The translations under genes were made by a program, and so were the position numbers. 64,000 nt of DNA. Origin: Diaphorobacter ruginosibacter. GTDB taxonomy: Bacteria > Pseudomonadota > Gammaproteobacteria > Burkholderiales > Burkholderiaceae_C. Below, piece by piece: positions 46,110-54,708 of this stretch (position 1 is its first letter; every line of letters begins with the position of its first letter). The notes below the pieces were generated by a model, which worked only from the letters and a program-made list of their open reading frames with translations, had not been told where the DNA came from and made no database searches. The stretch spans positions 4,526,001 through 4,590,000 of the forward strand of contig NZ_CP060714.1 of assembly GCF_014395975.1 (NCBI RefSeq), in the 5' to 3' direction.

Positions 46110-46859
46110 TTGGACAAGACATTCATCAAAGGCCTGGTCCTCCTCGAGGCCATGGCCCGCAACGACAAGGGCTCGGGCGTGAGCGAGCTGGCTGCGCAGC
46201 TGCTGCTCAACAAGAGCAACGTGCATCGCCTGCTGCAAGCGCTGGTGCATCAGGGCTTTGCGCGCAAGAACACCGACACCAATCGCTACGAGCTCACCAT
46301 GAAGCTGTGGGAACTCGGCTCGCGCACGGCCAACAAGCTCGATGTGCGGCTGGAGTCGCTGCCTTTCATGAAGCAGCTGGCCGAGGAGACCCGCGAGACC
46401 GTGCACCTGTCGATCCTGGATGGCGCGGAAGTGCTCTATGTCGAGAAGATCGACAGCCCCCAGCCCGTGCGGGCCTACACCACGGTGGGCGGCCGGGCCC
46501 CCGCGCAATGCGTCGCCACCGGCAAGGCCATGCTGGCCTGGGCCGATGAGGATGTGCTGGGCGCGGTGAAGAACCGCCTGAAGCCGCACACCGAGAAGTC
46601 CATCGTGCGCTTCGGCGACCTGCGCAAGCAGCTCGAGGACATTCGCACCAAGGGATTCGCGGTCAACACCGGCGAATGGCGCGAGCAGGTGGTGGGTGCG
46701 GCCGCGCCGATCCGCGATGCCTCGGGCAAGGTGGTGGCGGCGCTCGGCATCTCGGGGCCTGCCGATCGTCTGCCGAAGGAACTGCTCGAGAAGAACGGCG
46801 AGCGCATGATCGAGGTGACGGAGATGATTTCCCGGCGGCTGGGCTACAGCCGCATGTGA
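46110..46859 (+). CDS. IclR-family transcription regulator
   Basis: About 249 aa with an N-terminal winged helix (MDKTFIKGLVLLEAMAR; SELAAQLLLNKSNVHRLLQALVHQGFARK) and a C-terminal effector domain (ESLPFMKQLAEETRETVHLSILDGAEVLYVEKIDS). The start reads TTG at 46110 with no good Shine-Dalgarno, though the sequence fits the family N terminus. It is separated from its likely targets (CoA-transferase and Bug genes) by a convergent enoyl-CoA hydratase. Two TTCCA-N5-TGGAA-type palindromes in the 48848-49311 gap are candidate operators. Confidence 0.85.
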   Translation: MDKTFIKGLVLLEAMARNDKGSGVSELAAQLLLNKSNVHRLLQALVHQGFARKNTDTNRYELTMKLWELGSRTANKLDVRLESLPFMKQLAEETRETVHLSILDGAEVLYVEKIDSPQPVRAYTTVGGRAPAQCVATGKAMLAWADEDVLGAVKNRLKPHTEKSIVRFGDLRKQLEDIRTKGFAVNTGEWREQVVGAAAPIRDASGKVVAALGISGPADRLPKELLEKNGERMIEVTEMISRRLGYSRM

Positions 46860-46876
46860 TCGACCTGTGACCGGCA

Positions 46877-46896
46877 CGTGCCCTGCACGGGGCACG
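46877..46896. terminator. Hairpin between convergent iclR-type and hydratase genes
   Basis: CGTGCCC/GGGCACG stem of 7 bp with a 6-nt loop in the 63-nt gap between stops. It could serve both strands, but neither side has a clear U tract. Confidence 0.3.
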
Positions 46897-46922
46897 GTCT
46901 CCGCCCCCTGAGGGGCGACCGC

Positions 46923-47675
46923 CTACTTCCGGGCCCCTTCCTCCCGGTACGCGCGGATCCGCTCCTTGAGCCCCGGAGCGGATGCCGAAGCCACCAGCGC
47001 CGCCATGTCGCCATCGCGCGAGCCGGCATCGCGCGTGAGGTCGCGCAGGAACTGGCGGCTCGCGGACGGCAGCGAGAGGGTGCTGTCCTCCACCTGCCGG
47101 GTCAGGGTGGGCCATGCATCCTGTGCTGCGGTGCCCTGGATGAAGCCGATGCTCCTCGCGTGCTCGTCATCGAACGTGGAAGTCGTCTCCAGCAGTGCAT
47201 AGGCATGGCGCTCTCCCACCAGTGCCGCAAGCCGCCGCGTGCCGAGGGCGAGGCCGAACTTCAGTCCGGGCATGCGGAATCGCGCGCCAGGTGCGCAGTA
47301 CCGGTGGCGGCAGGCCGCGAACAGGTCCACGCCCGCTCCGAAGTTGTTGCCATGTGCGAGCGCCAGCGTAGCGAAGGGACCGTAGGCGATTTCCTGGAGC
47401 AGGGTCTCGATGCGCACGAAGCGCAGCAGCAGGTCGCCCTCGCTCTGGTCCTCGTAGCCCGTGAAATCGAAGCCTGCGCTGAAGCTGGCGCCCGCGCCCT
47501 GCAGCACCAGCAGAGGCGGCTGCTCCGCCCTGGCCTGCTGGACGGCAGCGAGCAATGCCTCGATGAGTTCCGCGGAAAGCGCGTTGCGTTTCTCCGGACG
47601 GTTGAGCGTGAGCACCCAGTGCGTGGACTGCCTGTCGATCAGCAGCACCGGTGGGGAAGAGGGCGATTCGCTCAT
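46923..47675 (-). CDS. Enoyl-CoA hydratase/isomerase family protein
   Basis: About 250 aa crotonase fold. LNRPEKRNALSAELIEALL near the N terminus, the first oxyanion-hole loop in GASFSAGFDFTGYE and the second in GNNFGAGVDLFAACRHR. The usual catalytic Glu pair of hydratases is not obvious, so substrate and reaction are open. The start overlaps the CoA-transferase stop by 4 nt (ATGA), so they act in one pathway. Confidence 0.82.
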   Translation of the reverse strand: MSESPSSPPVLLIDRQSTHWVLTLNRPEKRNALSAELIEALLAAVQQARAEQPPLLVLQGAGASFSAGFDFTGYEDQSEGDLLLRFVRIETLLQEIAYGPFATLALAHGNNFGAGVDLFAACRHRYCAPGARFRMPGLKFGLALGTRRLAALVGERHAYALLETTSTFDDEHARSIGFIQGTAAQDAWPTLTRQVEDSTLSLPSASRQFLRDLTRDAGSRDGDMAALVASASAPGLKERIRAYREEGARK

Positions 47676-48847
47676 GGCGCGGTCACCTTCACCTTGTCTG
47701 CACCGAAGACCGCATCGTTGTGCTCGCCCAGCGCGGGCGGATTCATGCGGACGGGCTGTCCCTGTCCGTTGATCTTGATGGGCGAGACGAAGGTCCGGGT
47801 GACGTTGTCGCCGGGCAGCGTGATGTCCTGCACCCAGTCCATGTGCTCGACCTGCGGGTCCTTCAGCACCTGCGAGTAGGAGTTGATCGGTGCGCTCGGA
47901 ACGCCGACCCTTGCGAACTCGGCGAGCCAGTACGCGACCTCCTTCTCGAGGAACTTCACTTCCAGCAGGTCGCGCAGGGCCACCTGGTGCTTCGCGCGCG
48001 TGGTGGGCGAGGTGAAGCGGTCGTCCTCCAGCAACTCCGGCATGCCGACCACCTCGGTCACCGATCGCCACAGCGCGTTGTTGCCGGCAGCCATTGCGAA
48101 GTAGCCATCCTTGCAGCGGAAGGCCTGATACGGTGCATTGCGCGGATGGGCCGAGCCGAGCTTGCCGGGGTCGCGGCCGCTGCCGAAGTATTCGGACGTT
48201 TGCAGCGCGGCGATGGCGAGCGAGGTGCCGAGCATGGGCACGTCGATGTGCGCGCCCTCGCCGGTCTGCTGCACATGGCGCAGCGACGCGGCCACGGAGT
48301 ACGCCGCATACAGGCCGGCCGCGAAGTCGCTCAACGGCACGCCGCACTTCACGGGCGCGCCGCCGTCCTCGCCGGTCACGCTCATGATGCCGCTCATCGC
48401 CTGGATCGTGAGGTCGAAGCCGCCTTCGCTGGCGCGCGGGCCGCTCTGCCCGTAGGCGGAGATCGAGCAGTACAGCAGGCGCGGATTCACGGCCTTGAGC
48501 GATGCATAGTCGAGGCCCAGGCGCTGCATCACGCCCGGGCGGTTGTTCTCGATGAGCACGTCGGCGGTGCGTACCAGCTCGCGCAGTCGGGCGATGTCAT
48601 CGGGCGATTTCAGGTCGAGCGTGACCGAGCGCTTGTTGCGGTTCAGCGATGCGAAGTTCTCGCTGAAGCCGTCGGTGATGGGCGGCCAGGTGCGCAGCGT
48701 GTCGCCCCCCGTGGGGTTTTCCACCTTGATGAGGTCCGCGCCCATGTCGGCCAGGAGCAGCCCGCAGAACGGGCCGGCGGCGACGTTGCACAGTTCGAGG
48801 ACGCGAACGCCCTGCAGGGGAAGAAGTGTGGTGCTGGTCACGGACAT
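47672..48847 (-). CDS. CaiB/BaiF-family (class III) CoA-transferase
   Basis: About 391 aa. LQGVRVLELCNVAAGPFCGLLLADMGADLIKVE at the N terminus, the catalytic Asp in SEGGFDLTIQAMSG (near residue 145), and GNNALWRSVTEVVG. Moves CoA between carboxylic acids, probably activating a substrate for the hydratase encoded after it. Upstream lies a palindrome TTCCAAAATATGGAA (48908-48922) that may be a regulator site. Confidence 0.9.
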   Translation of the reverse strand: MSVTSTTLLPLQGVRVLELCNVAAGPFCGLLLADMGADLIKVENPTGGDTLRTWPPITDGFSENFASLNRNKRSVTLDLKSPDDIARLRELVRTADVLIENNRPGVMQRLGLDYASLKAVNPRLLYCSISAYGQSGPRASEGGFDLTIQAMSGIMSVTGEDGGAPVKCGVPLSDFAAGLYAAYSVAASLRHVQQTGEGAHIDVPMLGTSLAIAALQTSEYFGSGRDPGKLGSAHPRNAPYQAFRCKDGYFAMAAGNNALWRSVTEVVGMPELLEDDRFTSPTTRAKHQVALRDLLEVKFLEKEVAYWLAEFARVGVPSAPINSYSQVLKDPQVEHMDWVQDITLPGDNVTRTFVSPIKINGQGQPVRMNPPALGEHNDAVFGADKVKVTAP

Positions 48848-48907
48848 GGGGGTGGATCTCCTCGGATCGATGGCGTCGGGTCTGTGTGTTCATCATGGAG
48901 TGTTTAA

Positions 48908-48922
48908 TTCCAAAATATGGAA
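48908..48922. promoter_or_regulatory. IclR-type operator candidate, CoA-transferase side
   Basis: TTCCAAAATATGGAA is an inverted repeat (TTCCA-N5-TGGAA) 61 nt upstream of the CoA-transferase start. A near-identical palindrome lies at 49264-49278 on the other side of the divergent region. Confidence 0.55.
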
Positions 48923-49131
48923 CACTGTTTCTTAAATTGCAATGCAGCAAATTCTATGCAAAGGCGCACGCCGGTCAAGCAGGTTGGCGATCGAAAAGTG
49001 CCATGTCGCGTCTCCATCCTGCGTGTCAGGCGGCGGGGAAGGCGTTTTTCCGGCCACCTCGGGCGATTCCAGCCCCCATGATCCCATTCCCCCGTTATCC
49101 GTTTTGCGTATTTGCATGCTCGCAATCCGCA

Positions 49132-49242
49132 TTGACACTTTTTTTTCATTGCCCGTATAGTGATCGCTCCGATCGCCGCGGAGGCATTGGAGTCGGGGAA
49201 TCGCTGCAGCCCGGAGGCCGAAGGAGACTTCGGCCCATTTTT
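49132..49242 (+). ncRNA. Candidate small RNA or terminated 5' leader
   Basis: A sigma-70 promoter (TTGACA 49132-49137, 18-bp spacer, TATAGT 49156-49161) is followed at 49216-49242 by a textbook intrinsic terminator: 8-bp stem GGCCGAAG/CTTCGGCC, GAGA tetraloop, then CATTTTT. A transcript from about 49168 would be about 75 nt. No start codon with Shine-Dalgarno is seen in it. It may be an independent sRNA or an attenuated leader of the Bug gene at 49312. The remaining gap (48930-49130) shows nothing. Confidence 0.5.
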
Positions 49243-49263
49243 CGATTCATATGAAGAACGGCA

Positions 49264-49278
49264 TTCCAAATATTGGAA
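49264..49278. promoter_or_regulatory. IclR-type operator candidate, Bug-gene side
   Basis: TTCCAA-ATA-TTGGAA is a perfect inverted repeat 34 nt before the Bug gene at 49312. It matches the palindrome at 48908 except in the central bases. Confidence 0.55.
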
Positions 49279-49311
49279 ATTGTCACTGTCAACGATGAAA
49301 AGGATGAAGGC

Positions 49312-50325
49312 ATGAAGAGGTGGAAACTGGAGACAAGGCGCGGGGCGCTGGCGTGGGGCATGGCGGGAGGATGGCTGGCCGCAGTTGCGCTGGCGATGCT
49401 GCCGGCCGTCGGCCAGGCCGCCGACGGAGCGGGCTACCCCGCCAAGGAGATCGTCTTTGTCGTGCCCTACCCGCCGGGCGGCAACAGCGACAACCTGGCC
49501 CGCATCTATGCGGACCGCCTGCGCACCAAGCTGGGTGGCACCATCGTCATCGAGAACAAACCCGGCGGCACCACATCGCTCGGTACGGGCGTGGTGGCGC
49601 GCGCCAAGCCCGATGGCTACACGCTGCTGCTGGCCACCAGCACCGCGTTCACGGTGCTGCCGCACCTGCGCAATGACCTGCCCTACGACCCGGTGAAGAG
49701 CTTCACCTTTGTAGGCAGCCTGGCCGGCTACCTGCCCGTCCTGGCCGTGCGCAACGAGGTGCCGGTCCACACCTTGCAGGAGTTCGTCGACTATGCGCGC
49801 AAGCATCCCGGCAAGCTCAGCTGGGGATCCGCGGGCGTGGCCTCGGGAGGGCACCTGGCCGGCGAGATCCTGAAGAAGGATGCCCGGCTCGACATGCTGC
49901 ACGTGCCGTTCAAGGGGTCTGCGGATTCGCTGACCGCGATGCTGGGCGGCCATACGGACTTCCTGATCGACGGCGTGGGGCTCGAGGCCGTCAAGAGCGG
50001 CCGTGCGCGCGGCATCGTCACCTTTGCGAGCGAGCGCAACCCCGAGCTGCCGAACCTCCCCACGCCCAAGGAGTCGGGCTTTGACGTGACGCTGCCGTTC
50101 GAGGGTTTCTGGGGCGTGGCCGTGCCCGCCGGCACGCCGCAGGCCATCGTGGACAGGCTCGCCAAGGCCACGCAGGAAATACTGCAGGAGCCCGACACCC
50201 GCAAGCGCTTTGGCAACATCAGCCTGTCGGCCAGCTGGAAGACCGGCCCCGAATACGCCAAGGACATCGAATCCAGCCGCGCCTACTACGGCGACCTGCT
50301 CAAGACGGTGAACCTCAGCCAATGA
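49312..50325 (+). CDS. Bug/TctC-family tripartite tricarboxylate transporter binding protein
   Basis: About 337 aa periplasmic protein. Signal peptide residues 1-31 ending AVGQA-A. Core motifs are EIVFVVPYPPGGNSDNLAR, TIVIENKPGGTTSLGTG and MLHVPFKGS, and GHTDFLIDGVG follows. Binds small carboxylates for uptake or sensing. No TctA or TctB membrane partner lies in the window, so it is an orphan. AAGG close to the ATG supports the start. Divergent from the CoA-transferase gene and followed by the thiol dioxygenase. Confidence 0.9.
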   Translation: MKRWKLETRRGALAWGMAGGWLAAVALAMLPAVGQAADGAGYPAKEIVFVVPYPPGGNSDNLARIYADRLRTKLGGTIVIENKPGGTTSLGTGVVARAKPDGYTLLLATSTAFTVLPHLRNDLPYDPVKSFTFVGSLAGYLPVLAVRNEVPVHTLQEFVDYARKHPGKLSWGSAGVASGGHLAGEILKKDARLDMLHVPFKGSADSLTAMLGGHTDFLIDGVGLEAVKSGRARGIVTFASERNPELPNLPTPKESGFDVTLPFEGFWGVAVPAGTPQAIVDRLAKATQEILQEPDTRKRFGNISLSASWKTGPEYAKDIESSRAYYGDLLKTVNLSQ

Positions 50326-50346
50326 AGAAAGAGACCTGCCAACCCC

Positions 50347-50898
50347 ATGCATCCGCGTTTTGACACCTTCATCTCCGCCATGACCCACCTGACCCGCGAG
50401 GCGCGCCACGATGAGCCCCGCTTGCTCAGGGAGGGGGCGCAACTGCTCGCGGAGCTGGTCCGCCACGACGACTGGCTGGACGACCGGCATGCGATGCCGC
50501 ATCCCCAGTTCTATCAGCAATACCTGCTGCACCGCGCGCCCGATGACAGCTTCAGCGTGGTGAGCTTCGTGTGGGGTCCGGGGCAGAAGACCCCGATCCA
50601 CGACCATACCGTGTGGGGCCTGATCGGCATGCTGCGCAACGCAGAGGTGTCGCAGGCTTTCGAGCGCGACGAGCGCACGGGCACGCTCACCAGCACCGAA
50701 CAGGTACGGCTCGAGCCGGGCACCGTGGAGGCCGTGTCCCCCGCCATCGGCGACATCCACCAGGTGGTGAATGCGTTCGATGACCGCGTGTCCATCAGCA
50801 TCCATGTGTACGGCGCCGACATCGGCAAGGTGCGCCGCCATGTGTTCGACCCGGCAACGGGTGCATCCAGGGAGTTCGTCTCGGGCTATGCCAACTGA
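50347..50898 (+). CDS. Cupin thiol dioxygenase (cysteine dioxygenase/3-mercaptopropionate dioxygenase type)
   Basis: About 183 aa. The Fe(II) ligands of the family are seen in TPIHDHTVWGLIG (two His, near residues 78-90) and GDIHQVVNA (third His, near 138). VWGVIG-like sequence and lack of the longer eukaryotic features favour a bacterial CDO or 3-mercaptopropionate dioxygenase. It would oxidise a thiol to a sulfinate. Located 21 nt after the Bug gene, so the substrate taken up may be sulfur-containing. That link is inference. Confidence 0.8.
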   Translation: MHPRFDTFISAMTHLTREARHDEPRLLREGAQLLAELVRHDDWLDDRHAMPHPQFYQQYLLHRAPDDSFSVVSFVWGPGQKTPIHDHTVWGLIGMLRNAEVSQAFERDERTGTLTSTEQVRLEPGTVEAVSPAIGDIHQVVNAFDDRVSISIHVYGADIGKVRRHVFDPATGASREFVSGYAN

Positions 50899-50963
50899 TC
50901 CGTAGAAGGCCATGCCGGGCGATGCCGCCGGCCGCCAGCCGCCATGCAACAAGGAGACAGTCG

Positions 50964-51944
50964 ATGTGGAAGCGTGTTTTTTCCAGCGTTTTGTTCCTGA
51001 CCCTGCCGGTGTTCGGCGCCGCGCCGGCGCATGCGGCCGATGACTACCCGAGCCGTCCCGTCAAGATGATCGTGCCGTATCCGGCCGGGGGCACGGCGGA
51101 TCTCATGGCGCGCAACTTCTGCGAGTTCCTCGGCCGCGAACTGGGCCAGCCCATCGTGGTGGAGAACAAGCCCGGCGCGGCAGGCCAGTTGGGCACGTCG
51201 CTCACCGCCAAGGCGGTGCCCGATGGCTACACGCTGGGGCAGTCGAACGCGGGCACGTTCGAGGTGTCTCCACACCTGTACAAGACCTTGCCCTACAACC
51301 TGCAGTCCGACTTCGAGCAGATCGCCGTGATGGGCCGCATGGGGCTGGTGTTCGGCGTGCGGGCGGAGTCCCCGATCAGGACCGTGAAGGATCTGGTCGC
51401 GCAGGCGAAGAAGGACCCCGGCACGCTGTCGTACGCCACGCCCGGCGTGGGTTCGTCCAACCATCTCAATGGGGCCCTGCTGGCCACGACGGCCGGCTTC
51501 GAGTGGATGCACGTGCCCTTCAAGGGCGTGTCCGAGTTCCTGCCCGCCGTGCTGGGCGGACAGGTCACCGTGCTGATCGACCAGTACCCCTCGATGATGA
51601 AGCAGCTGGAGGGAGGCAAGATCCGCGGCATCGCGGTGAGCACGGCCGAGCGCATTCCGTCGTCGCCCGATGTCCCCACCTTCCGTGAAAGCGGCTATCC
51701 GGACATGGTTTCCTACAGCTGGTTTGGCTTGATGGTGCCCAAGGGTGTTCCCGCACCCGTCGTGGACAGGCTGACCGCTGCCAGCAGGAAGGTGCTCGAC
51801 AACGCGGACTACCGCGCCAAGGTGGTGTCGATGGGTGCAGAGCCCGGCGACGCGATGCGCGGCGACATGCAGAAGCTCATCGCCGCCAACAGCAAGGTGT
51901 GGAGGAAAGTCATCGAGGACAACCATATCGTGGTGGACAAGTAG
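50964..51944 (+). CDS. Bug/TctC-family binding protein
   Basis: About 326 aa. Signal peptide MWKRVFSSVLFLTLPVFGA to AHA, then DDYPSRPVKMIVPYPAGGTADLMAR, PIVVENKPGAAGQLGT and WMHVPFKGVSEFLPAVLGGQV. AAGGAG 9 nt upstream supports this ATG over one at 50922. Orphan solute-binding protein in the catabolic cluster. Confidence 0.9.
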   Translation: MWKRVFSSVLFLTLPVFGAAPAHAADDYPSRPVKMIVPYPAGGTADLMARNFCEFLGRELGQPIVVENKPGAAGQLGTSLTAKAVPDGYTLGQSNAGTFEVSPHLYKTLPYNLQSDFEQIAVMGRMGLVFGVRAESPIRTVKDLVAQAKKDPGTLSYATPGVGSSNHLNGALLATTAGFEWMHVPFKGVSEFLPAVLGGQVTVLIDQYPSMMKQLEGGKIRGIAVSTAERIPSSPDVPTFRESGYPDMVSYSWFGLMVPKGVPAPVVDRLTAASRKVLDNADYRAKVVSMGAEPGDAMRGDMQKLIAANSKVWRKVIEDNHIVVDK

Positions 51945-52051
51945 GTTCCTGCCACCCTTTACGCGTCCGCGGCAGGCCAGGCCGCTGCGGCCCTTTCATC
52001 GACTCAACGCATGGCGGCACCGCCCTTGCAGGTCCGCCCGATCGCATCACC

Positions 52052-53698
52052 ATGGATTCAACAATGGCACAGGACAACGACAACGGACACAACAGCAGCA
52101 ATACCAGCAGCCTTGGCAGCACCGCCAACAACGGCGCGGACGTGCTGGTGGATACCCTTCTGGCGAACGGCGTGGACGTCTGTTTCGCCAACCCCGGAAC
52201 GTCCGAGATGCACTTCGTCGCGGCGCTCGACCGCAAGCCGCAGATGCGCTGCATCCTCGGCCTGTTCGAAGGTGTGGTGACCGGCGCGGCCGACGGCTAC
52301 GCGCGCATGGCGGACAAGCCCGCGTGCACGCTGCTGCACACCGGCCCGGGCCTTGCCAATGCGCTGGCCAACATGCACAACGCGAGGCGCGCGAACACGC
52401 CGATGGTGAACATCGTGGGTGACCACGCGAGCTATCACCTGCACCACGATGCCCCGCTCACCAGCGACATCGAATCGCTCGCACGTCCGATGTCCCGATG
52501 GGTGGGCCGCGCACGCCATGCGAACGAGGTGGCGCGGCAGGCAGCCGAGGCCATCCACCAGTCGACCACGCTGGGCGGCGGCGTGAGCACGCTGATCCTG
52601 CCGGCAGATGCCGCATGGTCCGAGACGTCGACATCGCCCGTGCATGCGCCCGCACCCGAGGCGCTGGAGCTCGACGCCAGCGCCTTGCGCGCGAGCGTCC
52701 GTGCCCTTCGGGACCGTGGCGACGGCAAGACCTTGCTCATGCTGTCGGGCCGCGCGTTGCGCGAAGACGCGCTGCTGATCGCGCAGGCCATTGCCGAGCG
52801 GACCGGCGCCCACCTGATCGCGCAGCAATCCAACGCACGCGCGCAGCGCGGCCGTGGCCGTGTTTCCATCGAGCGTGTTCCGTACAACGTGGACGCCGCC
52901 GTCAAGCTGCTCGCACCGTACCAGCGCGCGATCCTGATCGGCGCGAAGGCGCCGGTGGCGTTCTTCGCCTACCCGGGCAAGCCGGGGTCCATGCTGCCGG
53001 CGGATTGCGAGATCACCACGCTCTGCCCGCCGGGCGGCGACCCGCTGGAGGCCCTCGAGCAACTGGCGGAGGCCGTGGGGGCGGCACGCAGGCCGGAATC
53101 GCTGCTTGCGCTGCCGAGCATGGCCGCGGCCGACAAGCTCGGCTGGAGCAGCGCAACGCCCATCAACGCCCTGACCTTCGCGCAGGCCATGGCCGAGCTG
53201 ATTCCGGACAACGCCATCGTCTGCGACGAGTCCGTCAGCTCGGGTCGCGATTTCTTCCGCTACACCATGCAGGCCGCGCCGCACGACTACCTGCAGATCA
53301 CGGGCGGTGCGATCGGCAACGGCATTCCGCTGGCGACCGGCGCGGCGGTGGCCTGCCCCGATCGCAAGGTGGTGCTGATGCAGGCCGACGGCAGCGGGAT
53401 GTACACGCTGCAGGGCCTGTGGACGCAGGCGCGCGAGCAGCTTGACGTGCTCAACATCATCATCGCGAACCGCAGCTACGCGATCCTGCGGGGAGAGTTC
53501 AAGAGCGTGGGAGCGGGCGAGCCCGGCAGGAACGCGAGCCGGATGCTCGACCTGGACAACCCCGCCATCGATTGGCTCGCCATCGCCAGGGGCTGCGGCA
53601 TGGAGGCGGTGCGCGTGTCCCACATCGCCGCGCTGGGCGATGCGGTGCGCGCGGCGCTCGGGCGCAAGGGGCCGTTCCTCATCGAGGCCGTGTTGTAG
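52052..53698 (+). CDS. Thiamine diphosphate enzyme, acetolactate synthase large-subunit-like
   Basis: About 548 aa with the N-terminal Pyr domain (NPGTSEMHFVAALDR; cofactor-activating Glu in LGLFEGVVTGAADGYARM), a middle domain, and a C-terminal PP domain (MQADGSGMYTLQGLWTQAREQ, then NIIIANRSYAILRGE). The Mg/TPP motif has ADG in place of GDG. No small regulatory subunit is adjacent, so it probably is not the biosynthetic AHAS. Oxalyl-CoA- or benzoylformate-decarboxylase-like activity remains possible. An asparagine- and serine-rich N-terminal tail of about 25 residues is unusual. ATG at 52064 is an alternative. Confidence 0.82.
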   Translation: MDSTMAQDNDNGHNSSNTSSLGSTANNGADVLVDTLLANGVDVCFANPGTSEMHFVAALDRKPQMRCILGLFEGVVTGAADGYARMADKPACTLLHTGPGLANALANMHNARRANTPMVNIVGDHASYHLHHDAPLTSDIESLARPMSRWVGRARHANEVARQAAEAIHQSTTLGGGVSTLILPADAAWSETSTSPVHAPAPEALELDASALRASVRALRDRGDGKTLLMLSGRALREDALLIAQAIAERTGAHLIAQQSNARAQRGRGRVSIERVPYNVDAAVKLLAPYQRAILIGAKAPVAFFAYPGKPGSMLPADCEITTLCPPGGDPLEALEQLAEAVGAARRPESLLALPSMAAADKLGWSSATPINALTFAQAMAELIPDNAIVCDESVSSGRDFFRYTMQAAPHDYLQITGGAIGNGIPLATGAAVACPDRKVVLMQADGSGMYTLQGLWTQAREQLDVLNIIIANRSYAILRGEFKSVGAGEPGRNASRMLDLDNPAIDWLAIARGCGMEAVRVSHIAALGDAVRAALGRKGPFLIEAVL

Positions 53699-53719
53699 AG
53701 GCCCCTCGGTACGCCACCG

Positions 53720-54601
53720 TCAGAAGTGCCGCTTCATCAATTGCTTGATGATCCCGTTGACGGCCTTCACCAGGCGGTTGTTTGGCCGCGCGGACGGCGT
53801 GGCCAGCACGATGCGGTTGCGGATCACGGGCTGGACGACCTGCGCCACGTGCACGGGTTCCGCTGCGGGCCAGGTCTTCACGGCACTGGCAGGCACCAGC
53901 GAGCAGCCGACGTTGCGCGCCACCAGCGAGAGCACCATCTTGATGGTGTCCACCTCGGCCACGATGCGCAGCGGCAGTTGCTGGTCTTCCACGGCCTCGT
54001 CGAAGATCACGCGCAAGGCCTGGGGGCGGCTGGGCAGCACCAGCGGATAGTCCACCAGCTGTGACACCTTCACCCTCTCGGGCAGGGGGCGCGTGCTGAT
54101 CAGCACCAGTGGCTCGCGCACGAGGGGCTCGACCAGCATCTGCGCCGTATGCGTGGGATCGAACAGCACGGCCACGTCCAGCCGGTCCGAAACCAGCCAT
54201 TCGCGCAGCCGGATGCTGAGGCTCTCCTCCACGATGATCGATGCGTCGGGGCAGGCGAGCAGGAACTGCTGCACCAGGTCGGGCGTGATCAGGCTCGCCA
54301 CCAGCGGTGGCAGGCCCACGCGGATCTTGCCGCGCGGGCTGCTCAGGCGTTCGGCCATGTCGGCCTTGGCGTTCTCCACGGCCGTGTTGATGGCGCGCGC
54401 ATGCGCCAGCATGGCCTTTCCCGATTCCGTGAGCCGCACGCCCCGGCCATGGCGCTCAAGCAGCGGCTGCCCGACCTCGGCCTCCAGCAGCTGCACCTGG
54501 CGGCTCAGCGTGGGCTGGCTCAGGTTCAGTGCCGCTGCGGCCTTGCTGTAGCTCTGTGCATTGGCCACGGCCATGAAATATTGCAGGCGCACCAAATCCA
54601 T
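53720..54601 (-). CDS. LysR-family transcription regulator
   Basis: About 293 aa. N-terminal helix-turn-helix (LQYFMAVANAQSYSKAAAALNLSQPTLSRQVQLLEAEVG) and a type 2 periplasmic-binding-like effector domain. Convergent with the TPP-enzyme gene and divergent from the lactonase-like gene, which it most likely regulates. Confidence 0.92.
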   Translation of the reverse strand: MDLVRLQYFMAVANAQSYSKAAAALNLSQPTLSRQVQLLEAEVGQPLLERHGRGVRLTESGKAMLAHARAINTAVENAKADMAERLSSPRGKIRVGLPPLVASLITPDLVQQFLLACPDASIIVEESLSIRLREWLVSDRLDVAVLFDPTHTAQMLVEPLVREPLVLISTRPLPERVKVSQLVDYPLVLPSRPQALRVIFDEAVEDQQLPLRIVAEVDTIKMVLSLVARNVGCSLVPASAVKTWPAAEPVHVAQVVQPVIRNRIVLATPSARPNNRLVKAVNGIIKQLMKRHF

Positions 54602-54608
54602 ATGCAGT

Positions 54609-54645
54609 AACTCTATATCTGATATCGAGATTCTATAGATCTCCA
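54609..54645. promoter_or_regulatory. Divergent LysR-type control region
   Basis: The 107-nt gap between the lysR-type gene and the lactonase gene contains ATCT-GATATCG-AGAT, a T-N11-A type inverted repeat, in a locally AT-rich patch. Its position matches a LysR regulator-binding site. Confidence 0.4.
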
Positions 54646-54708
54646 GGACGCAGGCGATTCCACAATGCGCCTCATCCGAATTGCATGCATCGCAACCCCA
54701 GCCGAACG

